From Marinitoga hydrogenitolerans DSM 16785 (GTDB taxonomy: Bacteria; Thermotogota; Thermotogae; Petrotogales; Petrotogaceae): 46,839 nucleotides of DNA. The stretch covers positions 1 to 46,839 of the forward strand of contig NZ_FQUI01000014.1 of the NCBI RefSeq assembly GCF_900129175.1, given 5' to 3'. Shown piece after piece: positions 8,335-16,100 of this stretch (position 1 is its first letter; the number at the start of each line of letters is the position of its first letter). The notes under the pieces were generated by a model. The model searched no databases. It was not told the origin of the DNA and saw nothing but the letters and a program-made list of their open reading frames with translations. Both the position numbers and the translations under genes were made by a program.

Positions 8335-9099
8335 CTAAATAATATCATACAAAATTTTTATTAATAGAATTAGCAATACACCTAACATAATTGGCTTTAT
8401 AATTTTACTTCCTTTTTTTAATGCTAAACCAGAGCCAATCCAATTACCAGCTATTCCAAAAAGAGCTGCAGGTAATCCAATAGAAAATATAACCTTTCCT
8501 CCAATTATAAAAGTAATTAACGCACTAATATTTGAAGCCAAATTAACAATTTTAGCTGTTCCTGAAGCTTTTACGTGGTCAAAAGATAATAACGTCACAT
8601 ATAAAATAATTAAAAATGTCCCTGTTCCTGGTCCAAAAAAACCATCATACATACCAATAATAAAACCAATAAAACTTGATAAAAATATTGTTTTTGTATG
8701 TGTTAGATTTTTAATTTTATTATCTTTTTTGATCGGTTTTTTTATTAATATAAAAGTGGCAGCAACAGGAATTAGAATTGTCAAAACTATTTTTAAAGTA
8801 TTATCGGAAATAACGAGCGCAAGTTTAGCTCCTAAAAAAGAACCTAAAAAAGAAAAAATAACAGAAAAAATACCCACTTCAAAAATTATAGCTTTTCCAT
8901 TTGCATACCTTAATGTACTAATTGTTGTTCCAATTGATGATGATAATTTATTAGTAGCTAATGCATTATGACTAGGAAGTCCGATAAACAAGTATGCTGG
9001 TAAAGAAATCAATCCTCCACCACCTGCAATAGAATCAACAAACCCTGCTAAAAAAATTAAAGGAAATAATATTATTTTGTTTATTAAAGTTATATCCAC
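8335..9099 (-). CDS. TSUP (TauE/SafE) family permease 2
   Basis: A 254-residue membrane protein with about eight helices. The first repeat reads FVDSIAGGGGLISLPAYL and the second MYDGFFGPGTGTFLI, both typical of the family. It differs clearly from the permease at 5352-6095, so this is not a recent duplication. GTG 9099 follows AAGGAG by 7 bases. Its TAG stop lies within the ribosome-binding site of the racemase gene, which predicts co-translation. A permease paired with an amino-acid racemase suggests an amino-acid-derived anion as substrate, but the sequence does not settle this. Confidence 0.8.
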   Translation of the reverse strand: MDITLINKIILFPLIFLAGFVDSIAGGGGLISLPAYLFIGLPSHNALATNKLSSSIGTTISTLRYANGKAIIFEVGIFSVIFSFLGSFLGAKLALVISDNTLKIVLTILIPVAATFILIKKPIKKDNKIKNLTHTKTIFLSSFIGFIIGMYDGFFGPGTGTFLIILYVTLLSFDHVKASGTAKIVNLASNISALITFIIGGKVIFSIGLPAALFGIAGNWIGSGLALKKGSKIIKPIMLGVLLILLIKILYDII

Positions 9100-9136
9100 A
9101 CCATCACTCCTTAAAAAATTGTTAGCATATAGAACT

Positions 9137-9165
9137 ATTATATCATAAAATTTAGGCTAAGCAAA
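9137..9165 (-). promoter_or_regulatory. Candidate promoter of the TSUP2-racemase operon
   Basis: TATAAT (9142-9137) with a poor -35 (TTTGCT, 9165-9160) at 17 bases. The -35 lies in the loop region of the preceding rhomboid terminator. Confidence 0.4.
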
Positions 9166-9180
9166 TATGCCTAGCCTAAA
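9151..9180 (-). terminator. Hairpin after the rhomboid gene
   Basis: Nine-bp stem TTTAGGCTA/TAGCCTAAA extended by three more pairs after one mismatch, loop AATA. On the minus strand it is followed by TTTTATG, a short T run, so termination may be partial. Confidence 0.6.
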
Positions 9181-9217
9181 TAAAGTAGTTGTTTGCAATA
9201 ATATATTATTATTATTT

Positions 9218-9904
9218 TTAATAATAATAAAATTCTCTCTTATATTTTTCTGCTAAATAAGTACCATATATAAACCCGCCTATATGCGCCCACCAAGCTA
9301 CGCCTGAACCATAATATGGACCTACTAAAGATAATAATCCATTAAAGACTTGGGTTAAAAACCATAAACCAATGAAAATAAATGCTGGAATGTTTACAAA
9401 AAATGGAAACCATAATAATAAAAATAAAGTTTGAATCTTTGCAAAGGGAAATAAAACAAAGTATATACCAATAACGCCCGCTATTGCTCCAGATGCACCT
9501 ATAGCTACTACAGGAGAATTTATATTAAAAATATAATGAGTAAATGATGCGATATAACCACTGATAATATATACTAATAAAAATTTAAAATGCCCCAATT
9601 TATCTTCCACATTATCTCCAAATAGCCATAATGACCACATATTACCAATGATATGCATAAAACTTCCATGTAAAAACATACTCGTTAATATGGTAAAAAA
9701 GTTTAATATAATATATCTTAAATCCCCATATACTATTCCTTTTGTTAATTCGACTGGAGTAAATCCAAAGTTGTTTATAAACATTTCTCTTATTTCTGGG
9801 GGTAATATTATTTCAAATATAAAAATTATGGTATTAATAACAATTAAAATTATGGTAACTATAGGTTTCTTACTACTAGGATTAATATCTCGTAATGGAA
9901 ACAT
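9218..9904 (-). CDS. Rhomboid family intramembrane serine protease
   Basis: A 228-residue protease with about six or seven membrane helices. The catalytic Ser is in IGASGAIAG (Ser138), the His in WWAHIGGF (His207), and the oxyanion Asn and neighbouring His in MHIIGNMW (about 83-90). It cleaves transmembrane segments; the substrate is unknown. Start ATG 9904 follows AAAGGAGG by 5 bases; the ATG/GTG frame 7 codons upstream is rejected. It follows the RlmD-like gene by 49 bases with no terminator between them, so it is probably the last gene of the fruK operon. Confidence 0.9.
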   Translation of the reverse strand: MFPLRDINPSSKKPIVTIILIVINTIIFIFEIILPPEIREMFINNFGFTPVELTKGIVYGDLRYIILNFFTILTSMFLHGSFMHIIGNMWSLWLFGDNVEDKLGHFKFLLVYIISGYIASFTHYIFNINSPVVAIGASGAIAGVIGIYFVLFPFAKIQTLFLLLWFPFFVNIPAFIFIGLWFLTQVFNGLLSLVGPYYGSGVAWWAHIGGFIYGTYLAEKYKREFYYY

Positions 9905-9953
9905 AGTATCCTCCTTTACATGCAAAAAAACTATAAGCTTTATTGCTTGTGGT

Positions 9954-11108
9954 TTAATAACTTTTATTTCTTTTTAGCAATGCTACAGATTCTAAATGTT
10001 TTGTGTGAGGAAACATATCAACAAAAACGAATTTTTCAATATTATATATTTCTTTTAGATAAATCATATCTCTTGCAAAATTCGAAGGATTGCATGAAAC
10101 ATATATTACATTATTAAATTTATTTTCCATAATGAAATTAATAACATTTTTATGTAATCCCGCTCTTGGTGGATCCACGACTACCGTTTCAAAATCCATA
10201 TTTAAATTTTTCACAACATCTTTCGCATCACCTAAATAAAAATCTACATTTCTCACATTATTTTCTTTAGCATTTTCTTTAGCTGCATTTACAGCTTCTT
10301 TGATTATTTCAACACCAACCACCTTTTCCAATTTTTTTGCCATTAATAAGGTTATTGTTCCAGCACCACAATAAAGATCTAACCCTATTCCTGCATCTTT
10401 GTCTAAATAATCTAAGACTTTGGAATACAATATTTCTGATCCTAAAGTATTAGTTTGTAAAAATGAAAAAGGCCCTATTTTAAAATTTATACCTAAAACA
10501 TTTTCCACAAAATAATCTTTCCCATACAATTTTCTTACATTATCTGGTTTAACTACTGTAGCTTTTGAATCGGTAATAGTATGATAAATACTCACTATTT
10601 TCCCTTCAAGTTTTAAATTTCTAATCTCTTCACTCCATTTTCCAATAATCGAATGATGATCTTCTGAAGATGTTGATATGTTTAATAATATTTCATTTGT
10701 CTTAAATCCTTTTCTCATAACAAGATGTCTTAAATAACCCTTATGTTTTCTATAATTTCTAAATGGTAAATCTTTAAAAAACTTTTCAGAAAACTCAATT
10801 ATTTTTCCAAAATCTTCAGGAGCTATTTTACAAGTTTTTGCAGAATATACATCATAAAATTTTCCTTTTCCTCTTAATCCTATTGTTAAAGGCCCATCTT
10901 TAAATTCGTTTCCAAAAGAATATTCCATTTTATTCCTATAATGATAAATTAATGGAGAAGATAATACTCCTTCGTAATTTTTTATTTCAATATTACTATC
11001 TTTTAAAATTTTGAGAATATCCTCAGTTTTTTGATTCAACTGTTTTTCATATTCAATATCCAGATAAGAGCATCCACCACATTTTCCAAAAACATCGCAT
11101 AATTCCAT
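9954..11108 (-). CDS. RNA (uracil-5-)-methyltransferase, RlmD/RumA family
   Basis: SAM-dependent enzyme that makes 5-methyluridine in rRNA or tRNA. Cys4, Cys10, Cys13 and Cys93 form the [4Fe-4S] site typical of RumA proteins. The SAM fold has DLYCGAGTITLLMA (about residues 244-257), VVDPPRAGL follows, the catalytic Cys339 is in YVSCNPSNFARD, and Glu373 in HLESVALL is the general base. No N-terminal TRAM domain is present, as in shorter family members. The ATG overlaps the bcp stop (TAATG), so translation is coupled. Whether the target is 23S rRNA U1939 or tRNA U54 cannot be told from sequence. Confidence 0.88.
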   Translation of the reverse strand: MELCDVFGKCGGCSYLDIEYEKQLNQKTEDILKILKDSNIEIKNYEGVLSSPLIYHYRNKMEYSFGNEFKDGPLTIGLRGKGKFYDVYSAKTCKIAPEDFGKIIEFSEKFFKDLPFRNYRKHKGYLRHLVMRKGFKTNEILLNISTSSEDHHSIIGKWSEEIRNLKLEGKIVSIYHTITDSKATVVKPDNVRKLYGKDYFVENVLGINFKIGPFSFLQTNTLGSEILYSKVLDYLDKDAGIGLDLYCGAGTITLLMAKKLEKVVGVEIIKEAVNAAKENAKENNVRNVDFYLGDAKDVVKNLNMDFETVVVDPPRAGLHKNVINFIMENKFNNVIYVSCNPSNFARDMIYLKEIYNIEKFVFVDMFPHTKHLESVALLKRNKSY

Positions 11109-11587
11109 TATTTACCTCCAAGTTCTTTTAGTTTTTCTAAAACATTTTCTGCATGATCTTTTACTTTTACTTTTTCCCATACATAAACTATTTTTCCTTC
11201 AGGATCTATTAAAACTGTAGTTCTTACAACACCATAATACTCTTTTCCAAACATTTTTTTCTTTTGCCATACTCCAACTCTTTCTAATAATTCCTTATTT
11301 TCATCTGATCCCAATTTAACTTTCAAATCATGCTTTAAAATAAATTTTTTATGTTTTTCAACATCATCTGGACTTATGCCAATAACTTCAGCATTTAATT
11401 TTTTAAATTCATCAATTAAACTAGAAAAATCTTTTGCTTCAGTAGTACATCCGGGCGTATTATCTTTTGGATAAAAATATAATACTATCCATTTTCCTTT
11501 TAAATCCTCATTTTTAATAATATTCCCATTTGTTTCAATAATTTCAAAATCAATAGGATCTCCAATATTATATTTGAAATATTTCAT
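11108..11587 (-). CDS. bcp: Thioredoxin-dependent peroxiredoxin, Bcp/PrxQ type
   Basis: A 159-residue thiol peroxidase. The peroxidatic Cys47 lies in DNTPGCTTEAKDF. It is the only cysteine in the protein, so the resolving Cys found five residues later in E. coli Bcp is absent and the enzyme should work by a 1-Cys mechanism with an external thiol. ATG 11587 follows TGGAGG; a 24-residue upstream extension would run back into fruK and is rejected. It lies 14 bases after fruK and is coupled to the methyltransferase gene. Confidence 0.92.
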   Translation of the reverse strand: MKYFKYNIGDPIDFEIIETNGNIIKNEDLKGKWIVLYFYPKDNTPGCTTEAKDFSSLIDEFKKLNAEVIGISPDDVEKHKKFILKHDLKVKLGSDENKELLERVGVWQKKKMFGKEYYGVVRTTVLIDPEGKIVYVWEKVKVKDHAENVLEKLKELGGK

Positions 11588-11601
11588 AATTTTACCTCCA
11601 A

Positions 11602-12525
11602 TTATAATTTTTCTATTTTTATTTTTGGTAGTAATGAAAGAACATCTTTCTTTTTGCATAATTCTGTACCTGGAGTCAGAACAGCTGCATTTCCTGCAGC
11701 ATTTGCTAATCTAAAAGCTTCTAATTTATCTTCTTCATATTTTAACACATATCCCGCTAGGAAAGAATCTCCAGCACCTACAGCACTTTTTACTTTTAAT
11801 TCAACAGGATAAGAGTAATAAGCTTCATCCCAATTAACGTATACACTACCGTATTTTCCCATAGAAACAAGAATTTCATTTAACTTATATTTTTCTAAAG
11901 TTTCTTTAGCGTATTTTACTATTTCAAATTTATTTTTTTCATCAACTTCTTTATTCAATAATCTTGATAATTCATGTGTATTAGGTTTTATACAATATGG
12001 TTCAGCATCTAAACCGGACTTTAGATTTTCACCATCAGCATCAAAAAACACTGTAGCTCCCCATTGTTTTAGTGAAAAAATCAATCCTGTGTAGTAATTT
12101 GGATCAACTCCTTTTGGAAGACTTCCTGATATTACAATTGTATCCTTTTTTCTTATTAATGAATGAAGAATTTCAAAAACTTTCTGAAGCTTTTCTTTTT
12201 TTACTTTTTCTCCAGGCATACTCATTCTATATTGAGTTTTTTCTTCTAATATGATATTCATTCTTGTTTCATGTCCAATTCTTACAGAAGAATATATAAC
12301 TCCTTCTTCATCTAACATTTCTTCTATTCTTCTTCCATTATGTCCTCCTAATAAGGATACTGCAACAGAAACACCACCTAATTCTTTAATAACTCTTGAA
12401 ACATCAATTCCTTTTCCTGCTGGGTAATCTACTAATTTTTTCGCTCTAATTGTATCGTCTGGTTTTAACTCATCAATATAAATATATCTGTCAAGACATG
12501 GATTCATTGTTAAAGTGAAAATCAT
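11602..12525 (-). CDS. fruK: 1-phosphofructokinase family sugar kinase (PfkB fold)
   Basis: A 307-residue PfkB-superfamily kinase. It starts MIFTLTMNPCLDRYIYID, as FruK and LacC proteins do, has the GGHNGRRIEEML substrate-lid region, and ends with the anion hole/catalytic motif VGAGDSFLAGY (base Asp253). FruK phosphorylates fructose 1-phosphate; tagatose-6-phosphate kinase (LacC) is the main alternative, and no PTS gene is nearby to decide. ATG 12525 follows AGGGGGG. First gene of a likely fruK - bcp - methyltransferase - rhomboid operon, with a TATAAT at 12564-12559. Confidence 0.82.
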   Translation of the reverse strand: MIFTLTMNPCLDRYIYIDELKPDDTIRAKKLVDYPAGKGIDVSRVIKELGGVSVAVSLLGGHNGRRIEEMLDEEGVIYSSVRIGHETRMNIILEEKTQYRMSMPGEKVKKEKLQKVFEILHSLIRKKDTIVISGSLPKGVDPNYYTGLIFSLKQWGATVFFDADGENLKSGLDAEPYCIKPNTHELSRLLNKEVDEKNKFEIVKYAKETLEKYKLNEILVSMGKYGSVYVNWDEAYYSYPVELKVKSAVGAGDSFLAGYVLKYEEDKLEAFRLANAAGNAAVLTPGTELCKKKDVLSLLPKIKIEKL

Positions 12526-12584
12526 ACTTTCCCCCCTATTATTAAAAATCATAATAATATTATACCATGTTTTCTATAAGTTAA

Positions 12585-12615
12585 CACAAAAAAGGCGGTT
12601 GGAAACAACCGCCTT
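12585..12615 (-). terminator. Terminator of the MBL - AKR - dynamin-like operon
   Basis: Ten-bp GC-rich stem (AAGGCGGTTG and complement) around a four-base loop, followed on the minus strand by TTTTTTT. Confidence 0.9.
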
Positions 12616-12643
12616 GGATATTGAATTTTATTAATATTAAGAA

Positions 12644-12670
12644 ATTATATTATATTATATTATATTATAT
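12644..12670. repeat. ATTAT pentanucleotide microsatellite
   Basis: Five perfect ATTAT units plus two bases, between the dynamin-like gene's stop codon and its terminator. It lies in the transcribed 3' region; no function visible. Confidence 0.85.
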
Positions 12671-12691
12671 CATAAGAAGTAAGTAAGCAAA

Positions 12692-14380
12692 CTACTTATT
12701 TAATTTTTTAATGTAATTATCGATACGATCAATATATCTGTTTAAAGTATTTTCAAGTTCTTCAAGTTGCTCTTTTTCATTTAAAATAGTTATTTTAAAT
12801 TCTGAAAATAAGTTACGAATATCATTATAAATTAATTCGACAACATTGTAAAATTCTGATTCAAGATTATTTTTTATTAATTCTTCACCATTGTCGAATT
12901 TTTTTTCAATCTTTTTTATAATATTATTCTTTTTAAATGCCGCAAATATTGTTCCGGTCATTAAACCTATTGCAGTAAACACACCACCTGTTATATCTAA
13001 AATAGAAAGTTGTGTAGACATCATTAAAATTATTCCCAATGCAGACAACCCAGTTCCACTAAAAATAGTTGTATTTACTGATTTTAATTTTTCTTCTTTT
13101 ATCAGCTCAATAAATTTTTTATTTTTGATATAGTCTTCAATTTTATTTATTGTGTCTTCTATTAATTTTTTTCTCTGTTCTCCAAATTCATAATATATAT
13201 TTTTTAAATCAAGATTTTTTTCTATTTTTTTTAATTCATCTAAATTTTTATTTAGCATATTTTTTATATTTTCAAAGAATTTTCCAGATCGTTCTGATGA
13301 TATTTTTTTAGTTGAATCCAAAAGTTCTTCAATAAAAATATTTTTTATTTCATCTTCTAAAGATCGTAAGTTTTCTTTTTTGGAAAATGATCTTTTTAAT
13401 AATTTCCATAATGTTATTTCCTCTTCTAATTTCATTTTTGCTTTTTTAGAAATATTTCTATAATTATCAAGAATTATTTTTATCCACAACTCTATTTCAT
13501 TTATAGAATTTTTTCTTGATATTTCTATAGTTTTCTCAATAATATTTAAAACTTCTTCTTGTTCTTCTATACTTTTTTTTCTTTTTAAAATATCATCTTT
13601 TATTTCAAAAATAATAGATTTAATATGTTGAGCTAAAGATTCTAATTTCCCAAATTCTTTCTTACTTCCTGTGACTTTTTCTATTATAAAATTTCTAATT
13701 TCCTCAAATCCAGAATCTTTTCTTCCTTCAAATTCCCAATCAGCTGAAGTTGAAAATACTGGCGATTCTTTTCCTTTGTCTTTTGAACGAATTTTGACAT
13801 TTTCAAGATTGATTTTTAATTGCTCTTTTTTAGAAATGTCTTTCATTGTTAAAACAATAATTATATTTTTTTGATACTTTTTTGATATTTTCTCAAAAAA
13901 CTTCCAAGCCGTTCCAGTTTCTATATTATTCGACGGGAAAACGAAAACAATCAAATCTGCATTTGGAATAAACGACTCTGTTATCTGTTCATGTTCTATC
14001 ATCATACTATTTGTTCCTGGTGTATCAACAATTCTTATATTTTTTAATATTTCAAAAGGGCGCCCAATATATTTTATGTATTTATCTAATAATTCTTTTT
14101 CATATGGTTTTTCTGAATATTCAATGACATTTATTTTGTCTGTACAAGTTGCTGGTGAAACTTTTGCCAGTTCTTCACTTTTAAGCAATGCGTTAACAAA
14201 ACTACTTTTCCCGGAATTTACTTCTCCTACTATCATAAATGTATAAGGCTCATTAATTCTATTTTTTATTTCTTCTAATATTTTATCCTTTTTCATTGGT
14301 TTCAATATTAATTTTAAATCATCTATTAAATTACATAATTCCTGTTTTCTTTCAATTACATTTTCATCAATAATATTCAA
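12692..14380 (-). CDS. Dynamin-like GTPase (bacterial DLP)
   Basis: A 562-residue large GTPase. G1 is GEVNSGKSS (52-60), G3 DTPG (119-122) and G4 TMKD (178-181). A long helical region (about 250-420 and 470-562) follows, rich in Glu/Lys and coiled-coil-like. Between its halves is a hydrophobic stretch (about 425-465; TGLSALGIILMMST ... GGVFTAIGLMTG) that acts as the membrane-binding paddle in bacterial dynamins. Membrane remodelling or repair is the family role; here it is inferred. Start is TTG 14380, seven bases after AGGAGG; that site overlaps the stop of the aldo/keto reductase gene. Many bacterial DLPs come in pairs; only one is present here. Confidence 0.8.
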   Translation of the reverse strand: MNIIDENVIERKQELCNLIDDLKLILKPMKKDKILEEIKNRINEPYTFMIVGEVNSGKSSFVNALLKSEELAKVSPATCTDKINVIEYSEKPYEKELLDKYIKYIGRPFEILKNIRIVDTPGTNSMMIEHEQITESFIPNADLIVFVFPSNNIETGTAWKFFEKISKKYQKNIIIVLTMKDISKKEQLKINLENVKIRSKDKGKESPVFSTSADWEFEGRKDSGFEEIRNFIIEKVTGSKKEFGKLESLAQHIKSIIFEIKDDILKRKKSIEEQEEVLNIIEKTIEISRKNSINEIELWIKIILDNYRNISKKAKMKLEEEITLWKLLKRSFSKKENLRSLEDEIKNIFIEELLDSTKKISSERSGKFFENIKNMLNKNLDELKKIEKNLDLKNIYYEFGEQRKKLIEDTINKIEDYIKNKKFIELIKEEKLKSVNTTIFSGTGLSALGIILMMSTQLSILDITGGVFTAIGLMTGTIFAAFKKNNIIKKIEKKFDNGEELIKNNLESEFYNVVELIYNDIRNLFSEFKITILNEKEQLEELENTLNRYIDRIDNYIKKLNK

Positions 14381-14392
14381 GTTATTACCTCC

Positions 14393-15292
14393 TTATGGTA
14401 CCCTATGCCCTAATGCTGCTTCATAAATAATATACCATTGTTCCGGTGAAAGTTTTAATTCAAGTGATTTAACTGCATTTTCTAATCGTTCAATTTTCCC
14501 ACTACCTGAAATTGGTATTATTCCAGCTGGATGGCTTAATAACCATGCATAGGCAATTGTGTCTAATGAATCAATACTAAAATCTTTTCCAATTTCTTTT
14601 AGTGCATAAAATATTTTACTGGCTTTTTCAGAATTAATTTTAAATAAATTCCCTCCAGCTAAAGGTGACCATGCCATTGGATTAATTCTTTTTTCCATTA
14701 AGAAATATATATTATCATTTTCAAAATGTTCAATATTATAAGGTGAAATTTCTATTTGATTTGTAATTAGCGGGACATTAACCCATGATTGCAATGTTTT
14801 GAATTGTTGAATAGTAAAATTAGAAACACCAAAATATAAAACTTTCCCAGAATTATATAATTCATCAAAAGCTTCTGATATTTCTTCTGGATTCATAAAA
14901 GGATCTGGTCTATGAATTAGTAACAAATCAATATGATCAGTATTTAAATTTTTCAATGAATTTTCCACAGATTCTATTATATGTATTTTACTGGTATTAT
15001 AATGTTTAACTCTTCTTTGATACTTTTCATTTTTTACCATTATACCGCATTTAGTAATGAGTTGTATTTTATTCCTTAATGAAGAATTTGATTTTAGCAC
15101 TTCTCCAAAAATCTTTTCACATGTATGATTGCCATATATATCAGCATGATCAAATGTTGTCACTCCAAAATCAATAGCTTTCAAAATAAAGTTTTCTAAT
15201 TCTTTTTTTGAAAACCCCCATTCATTTAAACGCATCATCCCTTGAACAATTCTAGAAAGTTCTAATCCGCTTTTTGACATATTTATCTTCAT
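14393..15292 (-). CDS. Aldo/keto reductase, YdhF-like
   Basis: A 299-residue NADPH-dependent TIM-barrel oxidoreductase. The catalytic tetrad is Asp48, Tyr53 (FDHADIYG), Lys81 (LITKCG) and His127 (LLIHRPDP). The C-terminal cofactor site is IIPISGSGKIERLENA. The closest named type is E. coli YdhF, whose substrate is unknown. I begin at ATG 15292, after GAGGTG, not at the upstream ATG that overlaps the MBL stop. Middle gene of a three-gene operon. Confidence 0.87.
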   Translation of the reverse strand: MKINMSKSGLELSRIVQGMMRLNEWGFSKKELENFILKAIDFGVTTFDHADIYGNHTCEKIFGEVLKSNSSLRNKIQLITKCGIMVKNEKYQRRVKHYNTSKIHIIESVENSLKNLNTDHIDLLLIHRPDPFMNPEEISEAFDELYNSGKVLYFGVSNFTIQQFKTLQSWVNVPLITNQIEISPYNIEHFENDNIYFLMEKRINPMAWSPLAGGNLFKINSEKASKIFYALKEIGKDFSIDSLDTIAYAWLLSHPAGIIPISGSGKIERLENAVKSLELKLSPEQWYIIYEAALGHRVP

Positions 15293-15306
15293 CTTTCCAC
15301 CTCGCA

Positions 15307-16008
15307 TTAAATTTCTAATGTTGTACCTGCACCAAATTTTATTATCCGTCCCTTAAATTCAACATTCATAGCATTTATTGCTTCAATTCCTGTACAATGT
15401 GAAGGAAGTAAAAATTCAACACCTGTTTTTTTTATTTTATCTAATCGAACAAAGAGTTTCTCCTCATAGAGTTTATAAAAGTGAAACCCACCAATTACAG
15501 CATGTAACTTTTCACTAAATGACTCCTTAACATAATTTAATATATTTTCTATTTTCGGATGAGCACAACCCGCTATAACTACTAACCCTTTATCTGTCTT
15601 TATCACTAAAGAATGCTCAGCAATATCTCCTGTAAAAGTTCCAGTAGAATACAAATTATCATCTATTTTCATTTTATCCTTACATTCAACTATTTCAGTA
15701 TTATTTTTTATTTTTTCCATTAGAGAATTAGGAAATCTATCTGGAATAAATGTTTTTTTAATTTCAAAATTTTCAAAAATATATTCTAATCCTCCAGTAT
15801 GATCATTATGAAAATGACTTAAAAATAAATAATCAATGTTTTTAAAATTCATTCCAAGGTGTTTCATATTATGCTCTAAAATTCTATAATCATTGCCTGT
15901 GTCGAAAAGCATTTTTCTTCCATTTTCTTCTATTAATACAGAAAATCCCCAATCTCGTTTTAATAAAGGATGAACTTTAAAATTATCAACAATACCTGTT
16001 ATTTTCAC
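15307..16008 (-). CDS. MBL-fold metal-dependent hydrolase, COG1237 type
   Basis: A 233-residue metallo-beta-lactamase fold protein with the zinc/iron motif SHFHNDHTGG (His65, His67, Asp69, His70). GCAHPKIENI, VIGGFHFYK and the C-terminal PSHCTG carry the remaining ligands. This signature marks COG1237, a group related to the archaeal dihydropteridine-linked RFAP synthase annotation and structurally known from Thermotoga; its true substrate is unsettled. GTG 16008 follows GGAGG by 7 bases. First gene of an operon with the aldo/keto reductase and dynamin-like GTPase; no obvious metabolic link joins the three. Confidence 0.82.
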   Translation of the reverse strand: MKITGIVDNFKVHPLLKRDWGFSVLIEENGRKMLFDTGNDYRILEHNMKHLGMNFKNIDYLFLSHFHNDHTGGLEYIFENFEIKKTFIPDRFPNSLMEKIKNNTEIVECKDKMKIDDNLYSTGTFTGDIAEHSLVIKTDKGLVVIAGCAHPKIENILNYVKESFSEKLHAVIGGFHFYKLYEEKLFVRLDKIKKTGVEFLLPSHCTGIEAINAMNVEFKGRIIKFGAGTTLEI

Positions 16009-16056
16009 ATTATCCCCTCCAAAAAATATTCAAAATAATTATAACATATATCATAT

Positions 16057-16090
16057 AAAAAAGAAAACCTCAGTCTAAAGACTGAGGTTT
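16057..16090 (-). terminator. Terminator after the 451-residue lipoprotein gene
   Basis: Eleven-bp perfect stem (AAACCTCAGTC and complement), four-base loop, then TTCTTTTTT on the minus strand. Confidence 0.9.
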
Positions 16091-16100
16091 GGAAAATATA

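Noticed and set aside
12644-12670. ATTAT microsatellite as a phase-variable promoter
   Set aside because: It lies between the dynamin-like gene's stop and its terminator, upstream of no start codon, so spacing changes should not affect initiation.
12692-16008. MBL hydrolase, aldo/keto reductase and dynamin-like GTPase as an antiviral defence system
   Set aside because: Dynamin-like proteins do occur in defence, but the two enzymes are ordinary metabolic families and no other defence gene or mobile element lies nearby.
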